A DNA stretch of 64,000 nt from positions 1 to 64,000 of the forward strand of contig JAEUMP010000002.1 in NCBI GenBank assembly GCA_016791445.1. The letters are read 5' to 3'. The DNA is from Hyphomonadaceae bacterium. GTDB taxonomy: Bacteria; Pseudomonadota; Alphaproteobacteria; Caulobacterales; Aquidulcibacteraceae. Shown one piece after another: positions 15,892 through 24,891 of this stretch. Both the position numbers and the translations under genes were made by a program. How positions within the stretch are numbered: position 1 is the stretch's first letter; every line of letters starts with the position of its first letter. The notes beneath the pieces were generated by a model. The model did not search any database. It saw only the letters and a list, made by a program, of their open reading frames with translations, and was not told the origin of the DNA.

Positions 15892-16673
15892 TTCACGAAC
15901 AGCGCGGTGATGACGTAATTGGCGGCAAGGATCAGCACGGTCGAGCCGACAACCGCGTTGGTCGTCGCGCGCCCCACGCCCAACGCGCCGCCCGAGGAGC
16001 GATAGCCGTGGTAGGCGCCCATCACCGAAATGATGAAGCCGAAGGCCGCCGCCTTGATGAGGCCGAGGATGACGTCCTCGGCTTCGAGGAATTCCAGCGT
16101 ATTGCGGAGATAGACGATGCCGTTGAAGCCGAGGCTATTCACCGACACGAGCCAACCGCCCATGACGCCGATGATGTCGGCCACCAGGACGAGGATCGGC
16201 AGGGTGATCGTTGCGGCCAGTACGCGCGGCGCCACGAGAAAGCGGAACGGATCGGTCTGCAGCGTCGACATGGCGTCGATCTGCTCGGTGACGCGCATGG
16301 TGCCGATCTCGGCGGCGATGCCTGCGGAGACGCGTCCCGAAAGCATGAGGCCTGCGAGCACGGGGCCGAGCTCACGCGTGATGCCGAGCACCACGATGTT
16401 CGGCACGAACTGCTCGGCGTTGAAACGAGCACCGCCGGTGTAGATGTTGAGCGCCAGCGCCGCGCCGATGAAGACGGCGGTGAGACCGATCACCGGCAGC
16501 GAGAAATAGCCGATCCGGGCGATCTGTCCGAAAAACTGGCTCAGGAACCAGGGCGGCGTCACGCACGCGACAGCAGCTTGTGCGGCAAAGCGCGAGACGC
16601 GTCCGACTTCCGTGAAGATCGCCAGTGTCGAGCGACCGATCTGGGCCAGGGGATTGAGGGAGGCGCTGCTCAA
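15888..16673 (-). CDS. MlaE-type ABC transporter permease (lipid transport)
   Basis: The 261-residue protein has an amphipathic N-terminus and five to six membrane helices. Family motifs are ITRELGPVLAGLMLSGRVSA and AAEIGTMRVTEQIDAMSTLQ, followed by FLVAPRVLAA and the loop YRSSGGALGVGRATTNAVV. MlaE forms the membrane core of the phospholipid-handling ABC system. It overlaps alr upstream and the ATPase downstream by 4 bp each, so the trio is one transcript. Confidence 0.95.
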   Translation of the reverse strand: MSSASLNPLAQIGRSTLAIFTEVGRVSRFAAQAAVACVTPPWFLSQFFGQIARIGYFSLPVIGLTAVFIGAALALNIYTGGARFNAEQFVPNIVVLGITRELGPVLAGLMLSGRVSAGIAAEIGTMRVTEQIDAMSTLQTDPFRFLVAPRVLAATITLPILVLVADIIGVMGGWLVSVNSLGFNGIVYLRNTLEFLEAEDVILGLIKAAAFGFIISVMGAYHGYRSSGGALGVGRATTNAVVGSTVLILAANYVITALFVK

Positions 16674-17755
16674 GCGACAGCCCCGCCATAGCGGCGCGAG
16701 ACGCGCGTGAGGTTGGTCAAGACTTCATAGCTCGCCGTGCCGGACGCCGCCGCGACATCGCGCAACGGCACGTTGGGGCCGAGCATTTCGACGCGCGCGC
16801 CGACTTCGGCGGCGCCGCCGGCGGCGGTGACGTCGAGTGTGATCAGGTCCATCGAGACGCGCCCCAGAACGGGGCAACGCGCCCCGGCGAGAACGCCGTA
16901 GCCTCTGCCGGACGCCGCGCGCAAGTAGCCGTCGGCGTAACCCAGTGCGATCGTCGCGGTCCGCATCTGATGCGGGGTGGCGAAGGACGCGCCGTATCCG
17001 ACAGTCGCGCCCGCCGGAATGTCGCGGACCTGCAGGATCGGCGCGTCGAGCGTCGCCACGACGGCGAGTGTCGGGGCAGGCGTATCGAGGCCGTTGTCGC
17101 CATAGAGTCCGATCCCGGGGCGAAGCAGGCCGAAGCGGAAGTCCGCGCCGCCCAAGGCGCCCGCCGTGGCGGCGAGGCTCTTGCGTGCACCGGGGAATAG
17201 TTGAGCTGCCTCGGCGAAGCGCTCCCGTTGGCGCTGGTTGAGCGGATGTTCCGGCGCGGATGCGCAGGCGAGATGGCTCATCACCAGGGGAACATCTATG
17301 CGCGCAAGTGCGTCGCGCGCGGCGCCGGCTTCGGCGATGTTCAGGCCCAGCCGGTTCATGCCGGTGTCAATGTGCAGCCCGGCCGCTACCGGCGCGCCCG
17401 CGGCCTTCCAGAGGCCGATCTGGTCGAGACTGTTGAGCACCGGAAAGAGGCGCGCGGGACCGAACGCACCGACATCGGCGGTCGACGGTCCGTTCAGCAC
17501 ATAGATGGCGTGTGCGTCCCCCAGCGTTGCGCGCAGGTCGAGGCCCTCGGCGAGCGTGGCGACGAAGAAGGTCCGTGCGCCTTCGTGCGCGAGCGCCGTG
17601 GCAACCTCATGGGCGCCGCAGCCGTAGGCATCCGCCTTGACCACCGCCGCCGCCTCGCCGTCCCCGGCGAGATCGGCGAAGATGCGCCAGTTCGTGCGCA
17701 AAGCGTTGAGATCGACGGTCAGACGCGCCAGCCGCCGCGATGCGTCACTCGCCAT
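16670..17755 (-). CDS. alr: Alanine racemase
   Basis: Alr interconverts L- and D-alanine with PLP, feeding peptidoglycan synthesis. From ATG 17755 (361 residues) the PLP lysine is K40 (VVKADAYGCG); the second catalytic residue is the Tyr of GYGASF, and GRVSMDLI is the C-terminal motif. An earlier ATG at 17776 would overlap dnaB by 32 bp; 17755 overlaps by 11. Odd point: the usual LANSAG segment, whose Ser binds the PLP phosphate, reads LAATAG. It lies between dnaB and the MlaE-like gene. Confidence 0.95.
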   Translation of the reverse strand: MASDASRRLARLTVDLNALRTNWRIFADLAGDGEAAAVVKADAYGCGAHEVATALAHEGARTFFVATLAEGLDLRATLGDAHAIYVLNGPSTADVGAFGPARLFPVLNSLDQIGLWKAAGAPVAAGLHIDTGMNRLGLNIAEAGAARDALARIDVPLVMSHLACASAPEHPLNQRQRERFAEAAQLFPGARKSLAATAGALGGADFRFGLLRPGIGLYGDNGLDTPAPTLAVVATLDAPILQVRDIPAGATVGYGASFATPHQMRTATIALGYADGYLRAASGRGYGVLAGARCPVLGRVSMDLITLDVTAAGGAAEVGARVEMLGPNVPLRDVAAASGTASYEVLTNLTRVSRRYGGAVA

Positions 17756-19220
17756 ATGACGTCTGCGGTTGCTCATCGAGATCGCCGAAGCGGGTGAATG
17801 CGCCTTCGAACGACAGATGCACCGTGCCGGTCGAGCCGTGGCGCTGCTTGCCGATGATAAGCTCCGCCTTGTTGCGGGCGGCGTCGAGATCGCGTTGCCA
17901 GGTCATGTGCTCGTCGGAGCCGGGCTTCGGCTCGCCATTCTTGAGATAATACTCGTCGCGATACACGAACATGACGATGTCCGCATCCTGCTCGATCGAA
18001 CCGGATTCACGGAGGTCGGCGAGTTGCGGGCGCTTGTTGTCGCGCGCCTCGACCTGACGGGAGAGCTGCGAAAGGGCGATGACCGGGACGTCGAGATCCT
18101 TAGCCAGCGCTTTCAGGTTCTGCGTTATCTCGCTGACTTCCTGCACACGGCCCTCAGAGCGGCGCGACGACGCGGTGACGAGCTGCAGATAGTCGACGAC
18201 GATGAGATCGAGGCCGTGGGTGCGCTGCAGGCGACGCGCGCGCGCCATGAGGTGCGAGATCGAGATGCCGCCGGTGTCGTCGATGTGGAGCGGAAGGGCC
18301 TGCAGGTCGGCGGAGGCGTTCAGCAGTGACTCGTATTGCGCCTGCGTGATCTCGCCGCTGCGGATCTTGTAGGATTCCACGCCGGCCGCTTCCGACAGCA
18401 GGCGCGTGGCGAGCTGTTCGGACGACATTTCGCACGAGAAGAAGGCGACGACGCCGCCTGCGGGCTTCTCGTCTTCGCCCAGCACGCGGCGGTTCGATTC
18501 CAGGCGCGCCTTGGCGACGTTGTAGGCGATGTTCGTCGCCAGCGAGGTCTTCCCCATCGCGGGACGGCCGGCCAGGATGATCAGATCGGACTTGTGCAGG
18601 CCCGCGATCTTGGAATCGATATCGCGAAAGCCGGTCGACAGACCGGAGACGCCGCCACCGCTTTCGTAGGCCGCCGCTGCCGTTTCGATGGAGCGCGCGA
18701 GCGCGATGTTGAAGGCGCTGAAGCCGCGCGCGCCCGTGCCTGACTCGGCAAGCGTGAAGAGCTTGCGTTCCGCCTCCTCGATCTGCCCTTGCGCATCCAT
18801 GTCTTCGGGCGGGGCCGTCGCGAGGTGTTCAATCTCGCCGCCGATGCGGATGAGTTCGCGGCGCAGTGCGAGGTCGTAGACGAGGTCTGCATAGTCGCGG
18901 GCCTGCGAGGTGAGACGCGCGGCGTTTTCCATCAGCACGAGCAGGTAGCCCGCGCCGCCGATCTCCTGCAGTCCGCCTTCGCGTTGGAACCATTCGCGCA
19001 ACGTGAGTCCGTCAGCGAGCTTGCCGCGACCGATCAGGTCCGAGCAGACCGCGAAGATGCGACCGTGGACGGGATCGTAGAAGTGGTGCGGCTTCAGCTT
19101 GTCGCCGATGCGGTTGAAGGCTTCGTTGTCGAACAGGATCGCGCCGAGAAGCGCCTGTTCGGCCTCGAGATTGTGGGGGGCGGCGGCGATCGCCGGCGCG
19201 AGGGTGCCGTCTGCAGACAT
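17745..19220 (-). CDS. dnaB: Replicative DNA helicase DnaB
   Basis: DnaB is the hexameric 5'-3' helicase at the replication fork. The 491-residue protein has the N-terminal primase-interacting domain (NLEAEQALLGAILFDNEAF, about 18-115) and a RecA-type C-terminal domain with Walker A GRPAMGKTS, the DLIVVDYLQL Walker B region and the LSQLSRQVEARDNKRPQLAD loop. No intein is present. It lies 140 bp after rplI, behind a terminator, so it likely has its own promoter. Confidence 0.98.
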   Translation of the reverse strand: MSADGTLAPAIAAAPHNLEAEQALLGAILFDNEAFNRIGDKLKPHHFYDPVHGRIFAVCSDLIGRGKLADGLTLREWFQREGGLQEIGGAGYLLVLMENAARLTSQARDYADLVYDLALRRELIRIGGEIEHLATAPPEDMDAQGQIEEAERKLFTLAESGTGARGFSAFNIALARSIETAAAAYESGGGVSGLSTGFRDIDSKIAGLHKSDLIILAGRPAMGKTSLATNIAYNVAKARLESNRRVLGEDEKPAGGVVAFFSCEMSSEQLATRLLSEAAGVESYKIRSGEITQAQYESLLNASADLQALPLHIDDTGGISISHLMARARRLQRTHGLDLIVVDYLQLVTASSRRSEGRVQEVSEITQNLKALAKDLDVPVIALSQLSRQVEARDNKRPQLADLRESGSIEQDADIVMFVYRDEYYLKNGEPKPGSDEHMTWQRDLDAARNKAELIIGKQRHGSTGTVHLSFEGAFTRFGDLDEQPQTSYGE

Positions 19221-19301
19221 TCCGGTAGCGAAATCATGAGTCGCGGGGGGCGAGGAAGCGACTCGGCGCCGCGGCCTGTGCGCTGCTGGGCTCCGGATGT
19301 G

Positions 19302-19335
19302 AAAAAGGCCGGGAAGCCCTTGGCTGCCCGGCCTT
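19302..19335 (-). terminator. Rho-independent terminator of the rpsF-rpsR-rplI operon
   Basis: On the minus strand AAGGCCGGG (19335-19327), a 13-nt loop and CCCGGCCTT (19313-19305) form a 9-bp stem followed directly by TTT, giving five consecutive T counting the stem end. It lies 26 bp after the rplI stop. Confidence 0.85.
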
Positions 19336-19360
19336 CAAATTCACTGTGGTGCGGAAGCCG

Positions 19361-19936
19361 TCAGTTCGGCGCGCCTTCGTTGGCGAGCGTGCCGGCCGCG
19401 ATTTCCTGCGCCTGGGCCTCAGCCACGGCGCGATCCTCTTCGAGGGCCGCCGCGATGACGTTCTCGCCCTTGGCCTGCCGTTCGGCTTCGTCCGCGGAGC
19501 GGGCGACGTTGACGGTGACCGAGGAGCTGACTTCCGGGTGCAGGCGCACGCGCACGACGTGGAGGCCCAGCGTCTTGATCGGCTTGTCGAGGACGACAGC
19601 CGAGCGCGGCACCGAATGGCCCGCCGCTTCGGCCAGGTCCGCGATGTCGCGGGCCGAGACCGAACCGTAGAGCTGACCGCCTTCGCCGGCCTGCCGCAGC
19701 AGGACGAAGGTCTGGCCGTCGATTTTCTCGCCGGCGGTCTGCGCCTTCGCGCGGGTTTCCGCGTTGCGCGCTTCGAGTTCCGCACGCATGTCGGCGAAGC
19801 GCTTGCGATTGGCTTCGGTGACGCGCAGCGCCTTCTGCTTCGGCAGCAGGAAGTTGCGGGCGTAACCGTCCTTGACGGTCACTTCGTCGCCGATGGCGCC
19901 GAGGTGCTCGACGCGTTCAAGAAGAATGACTTGCAT
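19361..19936 (-). CDS. rplI: Ribosomal protein bL9
   Basis: The 191-residue protein opens with [20 protein letters not shown] and [16 protein letters not shown], the diagnostic N-terminal domain that binds 23S rRNA, followed by the long connecting helix and the C-terminal domain. It is about 40 residues longer than E. coli bL9 because of an Ala/Glu-rich tail, usual in alphaproteobacteria. It lies 12 bp after rpsR. Confidence 0.98.
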   Translation of the reverse strand: MQVILLERVEHLGAIGDEVTVKDGYARNFLLPKQKALRVTEANRKRFADMRAELEARNAETRAKAQTAGEKIDGQTFVLLRQAGEGGQLYGSVSARDIADLAEAAGHSVPRSAVVLDKPIKTLGLHVVRVRLHPEVSSSVTVNVARSADEAERQAKGENVIAAALEEDRAVAEAQAQEIAAGTLANEGAPN

Positions 19937-19948
19937 CGCTCATTCTCC

Positions 19949-20206
19949 TCACTGGACCGCATACGGCAGCAGCGCCATGTAGCGTGCGCGCTTGATGGCG
20001 ATGGACAGCACGCGCTGCTTCTTGGCGGAGACCGCCGTGATGCGCGCGGGAACGATCTTGCCCTTCTCGGAGATGTAGCGCTGGAGCAGCTTCACGTCCT
20101 TGTAGTCGATCTTCGGGCTTTCAGCGCCGGAGAACGGGCAAACCTTGCGCCGACGACCGAACGGGCGGCGGGCCGGGATGTTCGAAATGTTGACCTTCTG
20201 GTTCAT
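19949..20206 (-). CDS. rpsR: Ribosomal protein bS18
   Basis: The 85-residue protein has the bS18 core [38 protein letters not shown] and [20 protein letters not shown]. It contacts bS6 on the 30S platform. Start overlaps the rpsF stop by 4 bp. Confidence 0.99.
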   Translation of the reverse strand: MNQKVNISNIPARRPFGRRRKVCPFSGAESPKIDYKDVKLLQRYISEKGKIVPARITAVSAKKQRVLSIAIKRARYMALLPYAVQ

Positions 20207-20613
20207 TGGTCGAAGCTCCGATCGGGACGTCCGCCGTCGAGATCGCCGCCTTCTTCGCCTTCACGGCGGGCGCGGCGCTTTTCGTCGCGATCGCGACGCG
20301 CGAGAACCGGGGACGGCTCTTCGTCATGCTCTTCGACGCGGATCGTGATGAAACGCAGAACGTCTTCGTTGATGCGCTGACGGCGTTCCAGCTCGTGCAC
20401 CGCCGCCGCCGGGGCGTCGATGTTCAGGAGGCAGTAGTGGCCCTTGCGGTTCTTGCGCACGCGGTACGCGAGATTGCGCAGGCCCCAGTATTCGGACTTG
20501 CCGACCGTGCCGCCTTGTTCCTGGATCGTCCGGGTGATGTCCTCGACCAGCGCATCGACCTGCTGGGGCGAGATGTCTTGCCGTGCAATGAGCACGTGTT
20601 CGTAAAGGGCCAT
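20203..20613 (-). CDS. rpsF: Ribosomal protein bS6
   Basis: From ATG 20613 ([14 protein letters not shown]) the 136-residue protein has the bS6 fold with [20 protein letters not shown] and an [19 protein letters not shown] end, then a charged Arg/Glu/Asp-rich tail of about 35 residues. GGAGAGG lies just upstream. A longer in-frame start at 20670 is unsupported. First gene of the ribosomal operon. Confidence 0.98.
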   Translation of the reverse strand: MALYEHVLIARQDISPQQVDALVEDITRTIQEQGGTVGKSEYWGLRNLAYRVRKNRKGHYCLLNIDAPAAAVHELERRQRINEDVLRFITIRVEEHDEEPSPVLARRDRDEKRRARREGEEGGDLDGGRPDRSFDQ

Positions 20614-20769
20614 GCCTCTCCATCCTTCCTCAGAGCCGCGGCGCGAGGACGGCGGAAGGACCGGCCCCACGACGGATCGGCGGCGCCCGCCGGAAAGATA
20701 TCCGGCGCGGGCCCGCAGACCGCGGCTCGCGTGAAGCGGGGCTTATGACCGCATGCCCCCTGAAAGGCA

Positions 20770-20796
20770 AGCGCTCATGCCGGCGGCGTGAGCGCT
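20770..20796 (-). terminator. Palindromic hairpin after the secreted-protein gene's 3' side / rpsF upstream region
   Basis: AGCGCTCA (20770-20777) and TGAGCGCT (20789-20796) form an 8-bp stem with an 11-nt loop, 13 bp after the stop at 20810 on the minus strand. No clear uridine run; it could also be an operator upstream of rpsF. The rest of 20614-20809 holds no gene and should contain the rpsF promoter. Confidence 0.35.
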
Positions 20797-20809
20797 GTGG
20801 AGCCCGCGA

Positions 20810-21460
20810 TCAGCGACGCTTCTTCTTTTGCTCTTCCGCCGGCGGTGGCGCGGCGGGTGCGGCGGCGGCGGCATTGGCGGCCGCCGTTGCGGCCTCGGCC
20901 TGCAGCGCCGCGTCATTCGTTCCGGCGAAGGAGGTGAAGATCCTGTCGAACGTGGCTTTCCGGTCGCGATTGTCGAAGGAGCTGCAGAACATCCAGACTT
21001 CCACGCCCGGACGGGCGTGCATCCGGGCGTAGCCGGGTTTGCCGTCGTCGGTGGTGAAATCGGCGGCCTGGACCGGCCAGAACCCCGACGTATCCACGCT
21101 TACCAGGTTCACTGTCCCGCGACGGCCCCAGACGTTGTAGCCGTCCGCCTTCGTTTTCCAGGCCGCGTCGCCGATGGAGGTCGAATAGGCGCGGCGCACC
21201 GCCTCTACCGGCTTGCCGACGGACTGCTCGCTCTTCAGTGCGATCACCTTGCATTCGGCGTCGGCGATGCCGATCACCACCCCGAGGTTTGCTTCATTGG
21301 AGCCGGGCAGCGGATCGACGGGCCAGTCCCCCGGGTGCTGCAGCGTGAAGCGGCCCTGGGCGTCGGTGAAGGTCCTGAAGGCGGCTTGTCCCTGGGCGGC
21401 GGCGATCGACAGAGCGCTGATGGCGGCGGCCACGGCGACCGCGGCGAGGCGCTTGGACAT
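20810..21460 (-). CDS. Secreted protein of unknown function
   Basis: From ATG 21460 (MSKRLAAVAVAAAISALSIA, signal peptide cleaved after about residue 26), 216 residues. The mature part starts FRTFTDAQGRFTLQHPGDWP, resembling the opening of periplasmic domains that bind or present short ligands, with one Cys pair region (ADAECKV, WMFCSSF). The C-terminus is a low-complexity Ala/Pro run ending EEQKKKRR. No family name is certain. A frame extending to 21628 has no supporting start. Confidence 0.8.
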   Translation of the reverse strand: MSKRLAAVAVAAAISALSIAAAQGQAAFRTFTDAQGRFTLQHPGDWPVDPLPGSNEANLGVVIGIADAECKVIALKSEQSVGKPVEAVRRAYSTSIGDAAWKTKADGYNVWGRRGTVNLVSVDTSGFWPVQAADFTTDDGKPGYARMHARPGVEVWMFCSSFDNRDRKATFDRIFTSFAGTNDAALQAEAATAAANAAAAAPAAPPPAEEQKKKRR

Positions 21461-21564
21461 GGGAAATCCTCCGTTACGGCCTCTCGGGGCCGCTTCATCT
21501 GATGTCGGAATCCTATGGCGAGAACGCGGCGCGAGTGCAATCGGCGCCGTCAGGTGGAACCGGC

Positions 21565-22170
21565 CTACGGCAGGTCGAACGTGGCGCTCGCCGCGTCCGC
21601 GACCCGGGACTGGCCGGGATCGATCCATGCGGCGGGATCGGCGGCGACCGACACCATCCAGACCGAAGCGGCGGCCACGACCGCCAGGAATACCGCCGCC
21701 GCCAGCGGGCCAACGGCGGCCTTGAGCGGGGATCGGGACAGGCGGCGGGCGAGGTCCCGCAGTGCGTCGAAGGCGGCGGAGTCCATGGGGCGCGGGGCGG
21801 CGAGGGCGGTCAATGCGCCGCGAGCCTGAACGGCCTGCGGGCCGCGGCCGAATTCCCGGCGCACATAGGAATCGCTGAGTTCCTCAGCGAAGACCTGGTC
21901 CCAGTAAAACGGCGCGCGCGCCGTGAACGGCCAGCTGCGGCTCTCGCCCTTGACCATGAGCCCCACGGTCTCCGGCGGTGACGTATGCAGATTGACCCTG
22001 TCGGACGCCAGCTCCGCGAGCGCCAAGCCAGCGCGCTTCTTGCGGTAGTAAGTGGAGGTGGAAATGCCGGCTTCCCGGCAGGCGGCGACGACGGAAGCGC
22101 CCTCCAAACGGCGTCGATCGACGACGCCGATCAGGTCGGCGTCCACGCGCTCGGTGGTCCGTCCGTCCAT
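21565..22170 (-). CDS. Helix-turn-helix protein with C-terminal membrane helix
   Basis: The 201-residue protein has an N-terminal HTH of transposase-OrfA/Hin type (SVVAACREAGISTSTYYRKK, about 26-45), a middle segment with FYWDQVFAEELSDSYVRREF (about 88-107), and one membrane helix near 150-175 (KAAVGPLAAAVFLAVVAAAS) before a short outer tail. This is a membrane-anchored DNA-binding layout, as in one-component sensors such as ToxR or CadC but with a different HTH. No family is recognised. The promoter region holds a CtrA-like box and a palindrome. It could be a regulator coupling DNA to the envelope; the target is unknown. Confidence 0.8.
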   Translation of the reverse strand: MDGRTTERVDADLIGVVDRRRLEGASVVAACREAGISTSTYYRKKRAGLALAELASDRVNLHTSPPETVGLMVKGESRSWPFTARAPFYWDQVFAEELSDSYVRREFGRGPQAVQARGALTALAAPRPMDSAAFDALRDLARRLSRSPLKAAVGPLAAAVFLAVVAAASVWMVSVAADPAAWIDPGQSRVADAASATFDLP

Positions 22171-22191
22171 TTTGCCAACCGCCCCAAGTGG

Positions 22192-22235
22192 TTAGTAATT
22201 CGTTAACTATAGCTCAAAAACTCGCGCAGCGCGAG
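22192..22235 (-). promoter_or_regulatory. CtrA-like box and palindrome upstream of the HTH-TM gene
   Basis: On the minus strand TTAA-N7-CTAA (22206-22192) lies 22 bp before the ATG and is one base off the CtrA consensus TTAA-N7-TTAA. Further upstream is CTCGCGC-A-GCGCGAG (22221-22235), perfect 7-bp arms around one base, a possible operator. The 253-bp gap to the divergent SDR (22171-22423) holds no gene. Confidence 0.35.
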
Positions 22236-22423
22236 AAGATTCGAAACGGCCTGAAATGTAGCGCCGCCGGACGGGGCAGAAACGACCTCAGAATTGGACT
22301 TCAGCTCGGCAGCAATGACTGCGACCGAACGGGCGCCTCGCGGCTGATTGCCTTGCGGAGACGAGCCGCGCATTGTCGCCGCCACGTTTCATTTCCGGCG
22401 AAACCACGCGAGGATTTCCCCTG

Positions 22424-23386
22424 ATGTCGAGCCTCATCACATCGCCTTTCGGCTATCGCACCACGGCGCGGGAGGCGGCGGCGGGACATGATCTCTCCGG
22501 ACGGCGCATGATCGTCACGGGCGCGGCCTCGGGCATCGGCGTGGAGACGGCGCGGGCGCTCGCCCTGCAGGGCGCGGAGGTCACGATCGCCGCGCGCGAT
22601 CTCGGCAAGGCGCAGGCGGTGGGGGATTCGATCAACCGCGAGGCCGGCGCGTCGCGGGTGCGCATAGGCAAGCTCGATCTGGCGGATCTCGGGAGTGTGC
22701 GGAGTTTCGTGTCGACGTGGATGGGGCCCTTGCACGTGCTCGTCAACAATGCGGGCGTCATGGCCTCGCCGCTCATGCACACGGCGCAGAACTTCGAGAT
22801 GCAGATCGGCGCCAACCATCTCGGCCATTTTGCACTGACGACGGGGCTCGCCGGCGCCCTGGAGGCCGGCGCGAAGGACGGCAGGCCCGCACGGGTGGTC
22901 TCCCTCAGCTCCATCGGACACCGCAGGTCCGACATCCGCTGGGACGATCCCCACTTCCGGAAGGGCGACTACGAAAAGTGGACCTCCTACGGCCAGTCCA
23001 AGACCGCCAACGCCCTTTTCGCCGTCGGCCTGACCGCGCGCTGGCGGGACCGCGGCGTCCTCGCGAACGCGGTCATGCCGGGCGGCATCATCACCCCGCT
23101 CCAACGCCACCTCTCGAAGGAGGAGCAGATCGGCTTCGGCTGGATCGACGAGAACGGCGTGCCGAACCCGGCGATGAAGACGCCCGAGCAGGGCGCCGCG
23201 ACAAGCGTCTGGGCGGCGATCGGTCCGGAGCTGGAGGGCGTAGGCGGCAAGTATCTGGAGAACTGCGCCGAGGCTGCGCCGTGGAAGGCGGAGGAGCCCT
23301 GGTCGGGCGTCATGCCGCATGCGCTCGACCCCGGTTCGGCGGACAGGCTGTGGGACTGGTCGGAAAAGGAAATCGCCGGCGCCTGA
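22424..23386 (+). CDS. Short-chain dehydrogenase (WWOX/retinol-dehydrogenase-like)
   Basis: The 320-residue protein has TGAASGIGVETARAL (about 31-45), NNAGVMASPL (about 109-118), the motif QIGANHLGHFALT, and Ser/Tyr/Lys in VVSLSSIGH and SYGQSKTAN. The insertion and length fit the retinol dehydrogenase/WWOX-like SDR subgroup, which reduces or oxidises lipophilic alcohols. It is followed 21 bp later by another SDR. Real substrate unknown. Confidence 0.93.
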   Translation: MSSLITSPFGYRTTAREAAAGHDLSGRRMIVTGAASGIGVETARALALQGAEVTIAARDLGKAQAVGDSINREAGASRVRIGKLDLADLGSVRSFVSTWMGPLHVLVNNAGVMASPLMHTAQNFEMQIGANHLGHFALTTGLAGALEAGAKDGRPARVVSLSSIGHRRSDIRWDDPHFRKGDYEKWTSYGQSKTANALFAVGLTARWRDRGVLANAVMPGGIITPLQRHLSKEEQIGFGWIDENGVPNPAMKTPEQGAATSVWAAIGPELEGVGGKYLENCAEAAPWKAEEPWSGVMPHALDPGSADRLWDWSEKEIAGA

Positions 23387-23407
23387 GGCGCGGCGCGGGA
23401 GGGTGAC

Positions 23408-24274
23408 ATGAGCCTGAAGGGCAAGACGCTGTTCATCACCGGCGCGAGCCGGGGCATCGGCCTCGCGATCGCGCTGCGCGCCGCGCGCGACGGCGCCAAC
23501 ATCGCGATCGCGGCCAAGACCGCCGATCCCAATCCGAAATTGCCCGGCACGATCTACTCCGCCGCTGCGGAGATCGAGGCCGCGGGCGGGCAGGCGCTGC
23601 CCATCGTCGTCGACGTGCGCGACGAGGCGAATGTGCAGGCGGCGGTGGAGCAGACGGTCGCCAGGTTCGGCGGCATCGACATCTGCGTGAACAACGCCTC
23701 GGCGATCCAGCTCACGGGCACGCTCTACACCGACATGAAGCGCTATGACCTGATGCATCAGATCAACACGCGCGGCACGTACGTGACCTCGAAGGCCTGC
23801 ATCCCGCACCTGAAGCACGCCGCCAATCCGCACGTGCTCAACTTGTCGCCGCCGCTCGACATGAAGCCGAAATGGTTTGCGAGCCACGTCGCGTACTCGA
23901 TGGCGAAGTTCGGCATGTCGATGTGCGTGCTGGGCATGGCGGAGGAGTTCAAGGACGACGGAATCGCCTTCAACGCGCTCTGGCCGCGCACGGGCGTCGC
24001 CACCGCCGCGATCCGCAACGCGCTCGCCGGCGACGAGGGCATGCTGATGTGCCGCACGCCGGACATCATGGCCGACGCCGCGTACTGGATCTTCAACCAG
24101 CCTGCGAAGACCTGCACCGGCAACTTCTTCATCGACGACGTGCTCCTGTACGACGCCGGCGAGCGTGATTTCGACAAGTACCGCGTCGACCCGACGAAGC
24201 CGCTGATGCCCGATTTCTTCGTGCCCGATGATGTCGCCCTGCCGCCCGGGGTGACGCTCGCCCCGGCGAAATGA
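23408..24274 (+). CDS. HSDL2-like short-chain dehydrogenase
   Basis: The 288-residue protein has TGASRGIGLAIALRAA near residue 10, AAKTADPNPKLPGTIYSAA (the HSDL2-type loop), NNASAIQLTGT and a Tyr/Lys pair in VAYSMAKFGMS. WPRTGVATAAIRN and the C-terminal FFIDDVLL are also typical of the HSDL2 group, linked to fatty acid metabolism. It is coupled to the next gene by ATGA. Confidence 0.93.
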   Translation: MSLKGKTLFITGASRGIGLAIALRAARDGANIAIAAKTADPNPKLPGTIYSAAAEIEAAGGQALPIVVDVRDEANVQAAVEQTVARFGGIDICVNNASAIQLTGTLYTDMKRYDLMHQINTRGTYVTSKACIPHLKHAANPHVLNLSPPLDMKPKWFASHVAYSMAKFGMSMCVLGMAEEFKDDGIAFNALWPRTGVATAAIRNALAGDEGMLMCRTPDIMADAAYWIFNQPAKTCTGNFFIDDVLLYDAGERDFDKYRVDPTKPLMPDFFVPDDVALPPGVTLAPAK

Positions 24275-24891
24275 GCGCGCCGCCGCTCACCGTCCTGACG
24301 ACGACGGCCGAGGAGGAAGCGGCGATCCGCGCTGCGGTGCGCGAGGCGCGAGGACTGTCGGCGCTTTCGGGCCGGCGCGTCTGCGCGGAGGCCGCGCATG
24401 TCGATGCTGCGCTTGCGCTCCTCGCCGATCCGCGCGTCTCGGCGCCGATATACGATCTCCCGCGGCCGTTCACGCGCGAGACTGTGGCCGCATGGATCGA
24501 ACAGGCGGTCGCACGGCAGGCGCGCGGCGAGGGCATTTTGAGCTTCACGCTAGACGAGAGGGGCGAGATCGTTGGGTACAGCGACGTGACGGTGTGGCCC
24601 GACCGTGCATCGGCGGAAATCGGCGGCGCCATGCGCGCCGACCGCCAGAGCGCGGGACAGGGCGCGCGCGGCTTCGTCGAAATGTGCGACTGGGCCTTCG
24701 ACACGATCGGCATCCGGCTCATCGGACTCACGGCGGCGCTCGACAATGTGCGATCGCAGCGGATGATCGACGGGGCGGGCTTCGTGCGCATGGGCGAGCG
24801 TGACAGCGTAAGGCCGGACGGAACCGTGCGTCGCTCCGTGTACTGGGAGCTGACGCGCGAGGCGTGGCGGGCGATGCGGGCGCGCGCGTGA
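24271..24891 (+). CDS. GNAT family N-acetyltransferase
   Basis: The 206-residue protein has the RimJ/RimL-type pattern: FTRETVAAWIEQAVAR, EIVGYSDVTVWPD, a Q/G-rich acetyl-CoA loop (RQSAGQGARGFVEM, an imperfect R-x-x-G-x-G/A) and the final GLTAALDNVRSQRMIDGAGF and WELTREAW. The first 80 residues do not resemble the core and may be a separate segment. Overlaps neighbours on both sides. Confidence 0.88.
   Translation: MSAPPLTVLTTTAEEEAAIRAAVREARGLSALSGRRVCAEAAHVDAALALLADPRVSAPIYDLPRPFTRETVAAWIEQAVARQARGEGILSFTLDERGEIVGYSDVTVWPDRASAEIGGAMRADRQSAGQGARGFVEMCDWAFDTIGIRLIGLTAALDNVRSQRMIDGAGFVRMGERDSVRPDGTVRRSVYWELTREAWRAMRARA

Noticed and set aside
22301..23887. A 528-codon minus-strand frame over the two SDR genes
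   Set aside because: Both SDRs have full dehydrogenase motifs on the + strand; the minus frame has none.
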